Shown piece by piece: positions 1 to 7,788 of a stretch of DNA of 18,495 nt. The stretch comes from DATBMY01 sp036554605 (lineage in GTDB: Bacteria > Acidobacteriota > Blastocatellia > UBA7656). A program made the position numbers and the translations under genes. The DNA is taken from contig DATBMY010000350.1 in NCBI GenBank assembly GCA_036554605.1, forward strand, positions 1 through 18,495, written 5' to 3'. Positions within the stretch are counted from its first letter, which is position 1; every line of letters begins with the position of its first letter. The notes beneath the pieces were generated by a model, which saw nothing but the letters and a program-made list of their open reading frames with translations, made no database searches and was not told where the DNA came from.

Positions 1-1119
1 ATCGTGATAGGTGCCGCGCACTGGAAAAATAAAACTGGCAAGCGTGCGGGCACGCGTGGGGAAACTGCCCGTAAAAGCGGGAGGCGCGCCGCGCATCACT
101 TCAATCAGATGGCGGAAATCGCCGAGCAGCCATCTGCACCTGACCCCCACACGATAATCAGGGGCCGCCTTCACATCGTCGCCCGCGGCCATGCGCGCGA
201 GCATCAACGGGAAATCCGCGCCCGCATAAATCGCCAGCGAGAGCGAATGCCAGAATCGGCCGTTTACCTCAAGAAAAACGGGCGTGCCGTCGGCGCGCAT
301 GCGAAACTCGACCATAGCCACTCCGTGCCAGCCGAGCGCGCGAAGTATCTTCAATCCGGCATCTCGAACGCGCGGGTCGGGGCTGACGCTTTCGCGCACG
401 GCGCTGCCCGATCCGGTGGGTCGAACATCGCGGATGCGGCGATGCGCGAATTCCATCTTTAGCTCGCCCTCGCGCATCAGCGCGAAATAGCCCGCGCCCA
501 CGCCTTCGACAAACTCCTGCGCGAGCATCGAACAACTGCGCTCGCGCATGCGAATGAATGCCTCTAGCATCTCTCGCCTGTCACGGGCATAAAGCGGCCC
601 GCCGGTCGCGGCAACCTTGCCGTCTGGGGTGACCTCTTCGGACGCGCGGGGCTTGAGCACTATGGGATAGTTAAGCTCGCGGGCGGCGCGCTCGGCCGAC
701 GCGGGGCTTTCGATCAATACAGTGCGAGGCACCTTGATGCCGAGAGAGGCGGCAAGCGCAGTCGTTTGCTCCTTATCAAAGGCGCGGAGCAAAGTTTCAT
801 GAGGCGGAAGCACAAGCCGCCCGCCCGCGGCGAAGATCTTCTCTCGATAGAGCGATAACGGAAGCGTAGTACGTTCGGTCATCGGCAAAACGAGCGCGCC
901 CTCGCGAGAGAGAGAGACTTCTCTTGCAATATCTTCGACGAAGCGGGCGCTGTCGCGCTGCGGGGCCGTGTAGGTAAAACTCTCTCGGGCGAAGCGCGAC
1001 CACCCGGCTTTCGACCACCCGCCGCTTGATCCGACCGCGACATGGTATTCCGCGCGTCCAAGCGAGCGGACCGCCGCCACGGCCTGGTTCTCGTTTCCAT
1101 CGAGTATCAGTACTCGCAT
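1..1119 (-). CDS. ATP-grasp family enzyme, C-terminus cut by the window edge
   Basis: The reading frame is open from an ATG at 1119 to the left edge, giving 373 residues without a stop, so the C-terminus lies outside the window. The protein looks like an ATP-grasp ligase of the carbamoyl-phosphate-synthase/PylC kind. The N-terminal pre-ATP-grasp fold starts MRVLILDGNE (1-10). YPIVLKPR (151-158) is the typical lysine-bearing strand that grips ATP, and VEFRMRADGTPVFLEVNGRF (270-289) contains the Glu and Asn expected to bind metal and phosphate. These enzymes join a carboxylate to an amine or other nucleophile using ATP; the substrate cannot be read from the sequence. It starts 5 bases after the glycosyltransferase stop and is almost certainly co-transcribed with it, so modification of a polysaccharide or its precursor is a reasonable inference. 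Confidence 0.85.
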   Translation of the reverse strand, partial: MRVLILDGNENQAVAAVRSLGRAEYHVAVGSSGGWSKAGWSRFARESFTYTAPQRDSARFVEDIAREVSLSREGALVLPMTERTTLPLSLYREKIFAAGGRLVLPPHETLLRAFDKEQTTALAASLGIKVPRTVLIESPASAERAARELNYPIVLKPRASEEVTPDGKVAATGGPLYARDRREMLEAFIRMRERSCSMLAQEFVEGVGAGYFALMREGELKMEFAHRRIRDVRPTGSGSAVRESVSPDPRVRDAGLKILRALGWHGVAMVEFRMRADGTPVFLEVNGRFWHSLSLAIYAGADFPLMLARMAAGDDVKAAPDYRVGVRCRWLLGDFRHLIEVMRGAPPAFTGSFPTRARTLASFIFPVRGTYHD

Positions 1120-1124
1120 CGACC

Positions 1125-2267
1125 TCATTGCCCGCGAACCCATATATCGCGCTTGCCGGTGATGAAATAGAGAAGGCCGACCAGTGCCGCCGCATTCATA
1201 ACTGAAAAGACGTAGGCGAAGCTGAGCAGTCTCACTTTGCGGTTGCGCCTGAGCAAACAGGCGCCGGCAAGCACGCTTGCGTAAAAGGCTGCCTGTAAGG
1301 CCAGCGCCGCCTGATAGACGAGATCGAGCGGGTCGCTCGCGACTGCCAGTGCGCTTGAGGCAAGCAATAGAAGCAGGAAGACCGGCGCGGCGAGGCGCAA
1401 AAGCTTATGCGAGTAGAACTGAAAGGCGAGCGCGCCCCATGGCAGAAGCAGGCGCGGCATGAGTTGGCATAGCTGATAGTTTCCCGTTAGCGTCCGCACC
1501 TTGCGCGCGAACTCGCCGCCCGCGCAGGCCGATGCGCGATCGTAGGCGCGAGCCTTTTCTTCGAAGACAACGCGCCGGCCCCGCAGGGCTATATGCATGG
1601 GCGTATAGACATCGTCGAGTATGGTAGATAAAGGGAGAGGCTTCCACAGCTCGCGTCGAATCGCATAGATCGCGCCGGTCGCCCCGATCACGCTGTTGAA
1701 CCGGCTCTCGTTTTTGCGAATCCACTTCTCGTATTTCCAGTAAAGCCCGACGCCTTCGCCCACAGAGGAGCCGGCCGGCGCATCAAGCAGCAATTCGCCC
1801 GAGACCGCCCCGACGCGCGGGTCGGACATATTCGCCACAAGCTCTCGGATGGCGCGCGGCTCGAATCGCTGGCGGGCGTCTGCAAAGACTATAACCTCGC
1901 CCGATGCATTTTCTACCCCGAGGTTAAGCGCGGCTGCCTTGCCGCTGCGCTCGCGGTAATGAAGCGCGCGCACGCGAGGCGATTGGGCGAGCCGCGCCAG
2001 GTCCGCCGTCCGGTCGGTCGAGCCGTCCGACACCACGATTATCTCAAGCAGCTCGGCCGGATAATCGCTTTCAAGCAGGTTGCTGATTCGCGATTGTATG
2101 TTGCGCGCTTCATTATGGCAGGCGACGACCACGCTCACGCGCGGCGTCGCGCCGGACTTTGCTACCCTCTTTCCTCTAAGTCGAGCGAGCAGATATACGG
2201 CGGCTGGATACCCTATATAGGTATAAAAAATGGCTACGACTGAAATCCAGAAGATGAGCTTTGCCAT
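1125..2267 (-). CDS. Family 2 glycosyltransferase, membrane-bound
   Basis: A 380-residue GT-A glycosyltransferase of family 2, likely adding a sugar to a polysaccharide chain at the inner face of the cytoplasmic membrane. An N-terminal membrane segment (4-28) is followed by the nucleotide-sugar fold: VSVVVACHNEA (44-54), VVSDGSTD (78-85), the DxD-like FADARQ (128-133) that would hold metal and UDP, and DDV (218-220) as the likely catalytic acid region. Three or four hydrophobic segments lie between about 275 and 370. This layout resembles polymer-building enzymes such as the hyaluronan/poly-GlcNAc synthase group, but a clear QxxRW motif is missing, so processivity is uncertain. The start is preceded by AGGCAGG. 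The next gene starts 5 bases after its stop, indicating a two-gene unit. Confidence 0.9.
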   Translation of the reverse strand: MAKLIFWISVVAIFYTYIGYPAAVYLLARLRGKRVAKSGATPRVSVVVACHNEARNIQSRISNLLESDYPAELLEIIVVSDGSTDRTADLARLAQSPRVRALHYRERSGKAAALNLGVENASGEVIVFADARQRFEPRAIRELVANMSDPRVGAVSGELLLDAPAGSSVGEGVGLYWKYEKWIRKNESRFNSVIGATGAIYAIRRELWKPLPLSTILDDVYTPMHIALRGRRVVFEEKARAYDRASACAGGEFARKVRTLTGNYQLCQLMPRLLLPWGALAFQFYSHKLLRLAAPVFLLLLLASSALAVASDPLDLVYQAALALQAAFYASVLAGACLLRRNRKVRLLSFAYVFSVMNAAALVGLLYFITGKRDIWVRGQ

Positions 2268-2599
2268 GCGCTGCCTGCCTCATAGAGGGAAAATGCGCAA
2301 CGCCGCGAGGATTCCAAAGCCGGGCGCGCAGATTGAATAGTATTCACATTCGCGGCCAACAGTGGTATAAGAAGGCCCTGGATGACGTAGTGGCTTGAGA
2401 ACCGGCTTCTCGCCCGAGCCTCATGGCTTGACGTTCTCGACGCGCTCTGCCGGCCTTCGCTCCGGATCCTGCCTCCAAGAAATGACTACAAATAATTGCG
2501 GGTTGATATGAACCCGGTCGTGGATAGCGTAATGCAAAAGCGCGGCTCAAGATTGCGCATAGTGATTATATTGACGCTTATACGAAGTGGGAGAACCTC
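2268..2599. other. Divergent intergenic region, no gene seen
   Basis: About 330 bases separate the minus-strand glycosyltransferase from the plus-strand HTH protein, so promoters for both directions should lie here. I searched for paired -35 and -10 boxes and found no convincing pair. TTGATA (2503-2508) with TAGCGT after a 16-base spacer is the closest on the plus strand but is weak. A ribosome binding site GGGAG (2589-2593) precedes the plus-strand gene. No RNA gene or repeat was recognised. Confidence 0.5.
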
Positions 2600-3832
2600 A
2601 TGACCGACATAGACTGGGCTGATTTGCTCGCCGAAGAAGATGTGGAAGGACTCTGGAATGGGCTCTACCAGCTTGTTTCAAGGCACCCGGCCGTGCGCCC
2701 TTTGCACTTTGCGACCGATGGCGCGGCCGTCGCCACGCAGCCTGAAATCAACGCGGACCTCGCGCAGGAGCTTTTTCTCGAGCTGTTCCAGAAACAGCGC
2801 TTCGAGCATTATGTGGATAACCGATATACAAGCACCGAGATTGAAAACGAGCTTGCGCACATAGAGGTGCCGAACCTTGTGGGCGCGCGGTTGCGCAAAA
2901 GGTATCCGGAGTCGTTCAGGATGGCGCGCAGGGTCAGCTCGCTGCTGAAATCGAGTCCGGGCTTCCGGCGAATGGGAGGCGAAGCAGACGACGAGGCGCT
3001 GAGCGAGAAGAAGCGGCGAGGGCGTCGCGCCAAAAAGACTAAAGCCGCGAAGGCTGAGGTCGAGGGCGATGAGATTGACGCGATTGACGACCTGCCGGAT
3101 GAAGAGGTTTCCGCGAACGGAAACGGCAGGCGCGGGCGGATGGTCAACCGGGTATATGGCCTGCGCCGCTGGCCCCGCTCCAAGCCAATGAAGGATTCCG
3201 GTCACTTCCCGGATCTCGTAAAATCGGTCCCTATGCGCAAGCGCGATACGCGCATAGTGGGGCGCAGCGGGACTTCGCAGCTGATACTGTCGAACCCTGA
3301 GCTTGAAGAATTAATAGTCGAAGTCTTCGAGGCTATCGATTCACCCGCCGATGTGCGGACTATTCGACAGCTGGTGCTTTCAAAGATACCGCTTCAGGAC
3401 TACAACATCGCCTCGCTCGACGAAGAGCTTGCGGCGGGCAACGACGGCGCGGTGGTCCGACGCGAGGCGGTTGACGTAAGAGAGACGCCCGAGGGCGAAT
3501 TGCTCAAAGGCGAGCGGGGGCGCCGCGTCTCCGAGATGGCGGGCGAGTTTTTGATTTCGCTCAGGCGGGCGGTTAACAATAACGAGCGGCGATTCGGCCG
3601 TCTGCTTTCTACGCTGTGGCACTGCTACTACAACCCGGAGGGTCCGTCGCAGCTGGAGATAGCCGAGATGCTCGGCGTATCGGATTCGCTCGTCAGCGAC
3701 AATCGCCGTTTGATCGAGCATGAGTTGAAGAAGCTGAGACTTTCAATCGAGGACGGCGCGATCTTTTCGGAATCGCTCCAGCAGCTTGTTGCGCGCGAGG
3801 CAACGCACGCGCCTGGGAGGCTCGCCAGTTAA
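2600..3832 (+). CDS. Unrecognised protein with a C-terminal sigma-region-4-like helix-turn-helix
   Basis: A 410-residue cytoplasmic protein that I cannot assign to a named family. Residues 1-125 are helical and charged. Residues about 126-185 are a low-complexity linker rich in Lys, Arg, Ala, Glu and Asp. A second folded part (about 215-345) leads into a helix-turn-helix at 350-380 (LEIAEMLGVSDSLVSDNRRL), which resembles sigma-70 region 4 or other SxxxVSxxxR-type recognition helices. DNA binding, perhaps sigma-like promoter recognition, is therefore likely, but no region 2 motif is visible. It is a single-gene unit facing away from the glycosyltransferase and towards the polysaccharide operon. 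The start follows GGGAG at a good distance. A role in regulating envelope polysaccharide genes is only a guess from position. Confidence 0.75.
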   Translation: MTDIDWADLLAEEDVEGLWNGLYQLVSRHPAVRPLHFATDGAAVATQPEINADLAQELFLELFQKQRFEHYVDNRYTSTEIENELAHIEVPNLVGARLRKRYPESFRMARRVSSLLKSSPGFRRMGGEADDEALSEKKRRGRRAKKTKAAKAEVEGDEIDAIDDLPDEEVSANGNGRRGRMVNRVYGLRRWPRSKPMKDSGHFPDLVKSVPMRKRDTRIVGRSGTSQLILSNPELEELIVEVFEAIDSPADVRTIRQLVLSKIPLQDYNIASLDEELAAGNDGAVVRREAVDVRETPEGELLKGERGRRVSEMAGEFLISLRRAVNNNERRFGRLLSTLWHCYYNPEGPSQLEIAEMLGVSDSLVSDNRRLIEHELKKLRLSIEDGAIFSESLQQLVAREATHAPGRLAS

Positions 3833-3835
3833 AGC

Positions 3836-3866
3836 GCGCGGGCGAAGGGCTTTTCGGTTCCCGCGC
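3836..3866. terminator. GC-rich stem-loop between convergent genes
   Basis: GCGCGGG (3836-3842) pairs perfectly with CCCGCGC (3860-3866) around a 17-base loop, just past the stop of the HTH gene and facing the end of the XRE gene. The position suits a bidirectional terminator. Neither side has a proper T-run (the minus strand has only TTT), so intrinsic termination is uncertain. Confidence 0.3.
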
Positions 3867-3981
3867 AAAACCTATAATCGTCCCGCCGCTGGTCTGGTTA
3901 TACATCAAAGTCGCGGCCCGATGTTTTATAGAGACTCACGATGGGACAAAAGAGGCGTGCCGGTCCTATAACCTCGACTGC

Positions 3982-4335
3982 TTATGTCGCTTGACTCTCA
4001 TGGCTGTTGGAATAGTACCGGCGCAGCATCTCGTCTATGTCCTTCTTACCTATTGCCTCGAAGACGACGCCCGGCGCGATGCCGAGCCCGTCGGCGAGCC
4101 TCAGCGCCGACTCTACGTTAAGCGTCGTAACGACCGACGAGAGTATCTTCGACAGCAATCCCTGATCGAATCCGGTCTGGCGACAGAAATCGACTTGCCT
4201 CATCCCTTTTGATCTCAGGTGGCTTCTCACCAGATCGCTCAGGGGGCTGGATCTCGAATAAGCATTCCCGGTGCTATTCGAATCCGAAGAAGCGAGCGAG
4301 GCGTCGTTTGAAATATCAAACATTTGCTTAGACAT
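3982..4335 (-). CDS. Small XRE-family transcriptional regulator
   Basis: A 117-residue protein with a Cro/CI-type helix-turn-helix at about 34-92. The core MRQVDFCRQTGFDQGLLSKI (45-64) has the usual 'act early, find the DNA groove' helix pair, followed by LNVESALRLADGLGIAPGVV (72-91), the conserved end of the five-helix domain. The first 30 residues are Ser/Asn-rich and probably disordered, and the short tail (100-117) is charged. No ligand or cleavage domain is present. It starts 29 bases after the export-protein gene, with GGGAG as ribosome binding site, so it is most likely the last gene of the polysaccharide operon and could provide feedback control. Its target is unknown. Confidence 0.85.
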   Translation of the reverse strand: MSKQMFDISNDASLASSDSNSTGNAYSRSSPLSDLVRSHLRSKGMRQVDFCRQTGFDQGLLSKILSSVVTTLNVESALRLADGLGIAPGVVFEAIGKKDIDEMLRRYYSNSHESQAT

Positions 4336-4364
4336 TTAGGCTCCCATCTCTATTCTTTATAAAG

Positions 4365-5180
4365 TTATCGGGCTCCGCCGGAAAGAAAAGTCACGAGCGT
4401 CGTTAAGCCAACAAGGCTCGACACTTTTGTGATCTTCTTGAACAGGTTTCCGTGGACAATTATCGTGTCGCCCGCCCTTAAGTAAGCATTCTCTTCGGGG
4501 CTGGCTTTTCCTTTCAAGATCCGCTTCACATCTACCGCGAGCATCTGCACGCGACCATCCTCGTACTGGCGCAGTATCGATACCTTCTGGCTCCCGGTGT
4601 CAAGTATGCCGCCCGCGGCAGTGATGGCATCGAGCACGCGCATCGGGCGGCCCATCGGCAGAACTCCCGGCGTGCGCACATCTCCAAGCACGCCGATCTT
4701 CGAGCTTTGTGATTCGAGAAGCGCGACCGTCACGCGCGGCTCGCGTATAAATTCGGCCACGGCGGTCGAGAAATACTGTTGCAACTGCGGAAGCGTCCGT
4801 CCTACGACAGGGACGTTTCCCAGCAGCGGAAAATATATCTGGCCCACGGGCGAAACCGTCACTCGCGGGAGAGAATCTTCCGGATGCCGATCGATGTATA
4901 TACCGAGTATGTCGCCGGGGCCGAGACGGTACGAGCTATAAAAGGTCGAATACACCGAGTTTATGTGCGATTGTATAGCCGCCTCTTCCGACGGCGTGAT
5001 CGCATCGGCCGGGTTCAACCGGCCGCCGGCGCTCGCCTTGTCGCCGGCCGTCGTCACCGTGCGCGGGCGGCTTTCGCTCGCGCTCGATTTAGCCATATGA
5101 GATTGCGCGAGCGCGGCCACGCCGTTGAGGCCAAGGATTGCCGCCGCGATAATCGAGATAAGCGCATTGCGTTTCATCAT
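4365..5180 (-). CDS. Polysaccharide biosynthesis/export protein (Wza-like, SLBB)
   Basis: A 271-residue periplasmic or outer-membrane protein of the polysaccharide export family. A signal peptide (1-26, ending ALA-Q) is followed by the Poly_export domain starting YRLGPGDILGIYI (84-96), with the typical VSPVGQIYFPLLGNVPV (109-125), then an SLBB domain with IGVLGDVRTPGV (162-173) and LRAGDTIIV (234-242). In this family the subunits form the channel that takes the polymer across the outer membrane. The signal peptide has no lipobox cysteine, unlike E. coli Wza, and there is only one SLBB copy. The hydrophobic C-terminal segment (253-268) may anchor it. The start follows AAGGAGCAGG. It lies downstream of the sugar transferase and upstream of the XRE gene. 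It resembles the export protein of PEP-CTERM/XrtA loci. Confidence 0.9.
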   Translation of the reverse strand: MMKRNALISIIAAAILGLNGVAALAQSHMAKSSASESRPRTVTTAGDKASAGGRLNPADAITPSEEAAIQSHINSVYSTFYSSYRLGPGDILGIYIDRHPEDSLPRVTVSPVGQIYFPLLGNVPVVGRTLPQLQQYFSTAVAEFIREPRVTVALLESQSSKIGVLGDVRTPGVLPMGRPMRVLDAITAAGGILDTGSQKVSILRQYEDGRVQMLAVDVKRILKGKASPEENAYLRAGDTIIVHGNLFKKITKVSSLVGLTTLVTFLSGGAR

Positions 5181-5201
5181 CCTGCTCCTTGAATAGAACT
5201 C

Positions 5202-6575
5202 TTACCTTCCGCCCCGGCCGAAGAGGACTATCTTCACCGTTTCGAAGATTATGATTGCGTCGAGAATGAAAGACTGGTTCTTGATGTAGTAGAGGTCGTA
5301 GCGCAGCTTCTCTATTGCGTCTTCTATCGACGACCCGTACGGATACTTTATCTGCGCCCATCCGGTAAGGCCCGGCTTTACGACGTGGCGCTGCGAGTAG
5401 TAAGGAATGATCTGGCCAAGCTGTTCTACGAAGACGGGCCGCTCGGGTCGCGGGCCGACAAAATTCATATCGCCGCGCAGCACGTTTATAAATTGAGGCA
5501 ACTCGTCTATACGCAGCTTGCGTATTATGCGGCCGACGCGCGTCACCCGCGGGTCGGCCTGCTCGGCCCAGACCGGCCCCGAATCGGCCTCGGCGCCGAC
5601 GCGCATCGAACGGAATTTGATCATCTTGAAGCGGCGGCCATTCTTGCCCACTCGCTCCTGCGCGTAGAATACGGACCCCGCGGAGTCGAGTTTGATGGCG
5701 ACAGCCGTGACGATCATGACAGGGGCGGCGAGCGCAAAGCCCGCGGTCGCGAGCGCGAGGTTAAGAACCCTGCGCAGGTGCGACCTGAATTGCGAGAACG
5801 GGTTTGTGCGCGAGAAGATCAGCCACGAAGGGCGCAGCATTTCGCTCGCTATCTTGCCCGTCAGCCGCTCGTAATACTGCGCGCACTCTTCGACGGCGAC
5901 CGCGCCGCTCAGGCTGAGGCTCAATAGCTTGTCGGTCGGGAACTTCCCGCGGCGGTCTTCTACCGCAACTACTATGCGGTCTATCTGGTGCCTGTCGACT
6001 ATCATCTCAAGGTCATCAGACAAACCTATGACCGAAGGATTGATGAGGCTCTTGCCCAGGAGCTCGGGCTTGTTGTCGACGAAACCGACGATTTGAAATC
6101 CCGCGTTGCGACGTTCCAGCGTTGCACGCGCCACTTCGATGGCCTGCTCGCCTGACCCGAGTATCAACAAGCGCTCGCGCACACCGAGATGGGGATGATG
6201 CTGGCTCCAGGCGACGATCCATCGCCACGCTGATATGACTGCGAATATGAGGACCGTTTCTACAAGATAGACTCCGCGTCCAAGCTGGAGGCTCGGCATG
6301 GCGAAAAAGAGGATTGATAGCAGGACCGTGGCAGCGCCGATGGCCAGGCCCAGGTTCTTTATGACCTTTCGGTAGCTGCGCGTCGCGGGCAGGTCGTAAA
6401 GGTCGAACAGGTAAAAGGCCAGCAGCACTACCATCGTCACAAGCAGCAGCTTCAACCATCCGTTGCGATACATCAGCTCGTAACCGGCTTTGTCCGTCAG
6501 CCGAATGTAGGTGGCGGCCAATCCTATCACCATCAAAAGAATCAATTCAGTGAGGATTAAGAATATGCGTCTCAT
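5202..6575 (-). CDS. Polyprenyl-phosphate sugar phosphotransferase (WcaJ/EpsB-type)
   Basis: This 457-residue enzyme should start the polysaccharide repeat by moving a sugar-1-phosphate from a nucleotide sugar to undecaprenyl phosphate at the cytoplasmic membrane. Four membrane segments cover about 5-125. A Rossmann-like domain follows (LLILGSGEQAIEVAR, 136-150). A reentrant hydrophobic helix at about 270-295 leads into the catalytic domain: FYAQERVGKNGRRFKMIKFR (303-322), the Asp-Glu pair in LRIDELPQ (354-361), MNFVGPRPERP (370-380) and KPGLTGWAQI (400-409). Length and order match the TIGR03025/TIGR03013 families, the latter tied to PEP-CTERM loci. I chose ATG 6575 because GGGGAGGAG lies just upstream; an in-frame ATG at 6632 would add 19 unlikely residues. 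The export gene follows after 21 bases. Confidence 0.92.
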   Translation of the reverse strand: MRRIFLILTELILLMVIGLAATYIRLTDKAGYELMYRNGWLKLLLVTMVVLLAFYLFDLYDLPATRSYRKVIKNLGLAIGAATVLLSILFFAMPSLQLGRGVYLVETVLIFAVISAWRWIVAWSQHHPHLGVRERLLILGSGEQAIEVARATLERRNAGFQIVGFVDNKPELLGKSLINPSVIGLSDDLEMIVDRHQIDRIVVAVEDRRGKFPTDKLLSLSLSGAVAVEECAQYYERLTGKIASEMLRPSWLIFSRTNPFSQFRSHLRRVLNLALATAGFALAAPVMIVTAVAIKLDSAGSVFYAQERVGKNGRRFKMIKFRSMRVGAEADSGPVWAEQADPRVTRVGRIIRKLRIDELPQFINVLRGDMNFVGPRPERPVFVEQLGQIIPYYSQRHVVKPGLTGWAQIKYPYGSSIEDAIEKLRYDLYYIKNQSFILDAIIIFETVKIVLFGRGGR

Positions 6576-6666
6576 CGCTGCTCCTCCCCGGCTACCCAAA
6601 GTACGTAAACGACCGCCGGGGAATGTGCACATCAGTTTTCGCCAACAGAAAAAGTCCCACTATCTT

Positions 6667-7758
6667 CTATTTTCGGCGCGTCCGTCGCGCCTTTTGTCCA
6701 AACATGCGGCCGGGCTTCGATTCGGGCTTCGATTGTCCCGTTACCGTTTCAGCTTCGTTTAACACAACGCCACAGCGCCGCCGCTCCGGGATGAGCCTTA
6801 TGGCCTCGGCTACAAGCTCACGATGAGTGTAGCCCGCGCGCGCAACGACAACCGTGGCGTCGGCTATTGAAGCCAGCCGCTCGACATCAGCCGATTCGAG
6901 CATCGAAGGAGCGTCTATCACAACGAGGTCGAAATGCTTTGAAAGCTCTGTTATGAGCCGCTCGCCGCGCGAAGAGGCGAGCGCGCGGGCCAGCTCAGGC
7001 GCGGGCCGGCCCGCAACATCCGCCGGTTGCCCTCCAGGACTGATCACATAAAGTCCGTTCGGGTCGATACGGCAAAGCGCCTCTGATAATCGAGCCGAGC
7101 CGTTAATCAAATCCATCCACCCGCATTTGGCGCGGCCCAGATGGGCAATGCTGGAAAGCGCGGCAGCGTTGCTTGCACTTGCCCCAGCCTCAACGAGCAG
7201 CACCCTGTGCTCGGCGCGTCTGGCAAGCGCCCAGGCGAGGTTCGCCGCGACCGTGCTTTTGCCTTCGCCGCTTTGAGCGCTCGTAACAACGAGCGATTTC
7301 AGATTAGCGCTCGGAGCAAAGTTAAGAACGCGAATCGCAAGCGCGCGGTATCTTTCCAATGCTACCGCGTCCGCACCGGTGAAGGCCGCGAAGCGCGCTT
7401 CGAGCTTAAGATCGCCAGTGCTGACCGAAATGCGCGGCTCTTCGAAAACCTGCTTCGCGCTCGCGGTTGGATCGACCTTCTTTTCAGCGGCCGGCTTTTC
7501 AACAACCGGCTTCTGCTCGGCGCGCCCGGTTACGGCGGGCCGCGGGACGAATGATTTTTGCGCAGCCTCGGCTCGAAAGCGAGGCGCGGGCTTGGGCGCG
7601 GCGAAACCACGTTCGAATTTGACACTCTCATCCGCGCGCGGTGATCGGGCCTGGTCTTTGGCAACGCCAATATCGGGGCGTTCCGGGCTGGCGGGCCGAC
7701 CCACGGGACCGGCGCCCCAGCGATCGGCTTTTACAAGTGCTTTATATACTCTGCCCAT
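6667..7758 (-). CDS. CpsD-like P-loop ATPase with degenerate BY-kinase motifs
   Basis: A 363-residue cytoplasmic protein of the CpsD/CapB bacterial tyrosine-kinase fold. Residues 1-110 are a Pro/Ala/Lys-rich, probably disordered arm beginning MGRVYKALVKA, as in the kinase of PEP-CTERM polysaccharide loci. The P-loop is SAQSGEGKST (160-169) and Walker B is FDLVVIDAP (276-284). The Walker A' motif, normally hydrophobics-DxDxR, reads VLLVEAGAS (186-194), so both aspartates and the arginine are missing. The C-terminus (KARRTRRK) has no tyrosine cluster. Nucleotide binding is likely, but tyrosine autophosphorylation is doubtful; it may regulate the chain-length protein without being a kinase. It lies 30 bases after the AAA ATPase gene. 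The start has no strong ribosome binding site, but the N-terminal motif supports it. Confidence 0.85.
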   Translation of the reverse strand: MGRVYKALVKADRWGAGPVGRPASPERPDIGVAKDQARSPRADESVKFERGFAAPKPAPRFRAEAAQKSFVPRPAVTGRAEQKPVVEKPAAEKKVDPTASAKQVFEEPRISVSTGDLKLEARFAAFTGADAVALERYRALAIRVLNFAPSANLKSLVVTSAQSGEGKSTVAANLAWALARRAEHRVLLVEAGASASNAAALSSIAHLGRAKCGWMDLINGSARLSEALCRIDPNGLYVISPGGQPADVAGRPAPELARALASSRGERLITELSKHFDLVVIDAPSMLESADVERLASIADATVVVARAGYTHRELVAEAIRLIPERRRCGVVLNEAETVTGQSKPESKPGRMFGQKARRTRRK

Positions 7759-7788
7759 AAGTCGAATAGACCCGGCCCCAGGCTGCTG

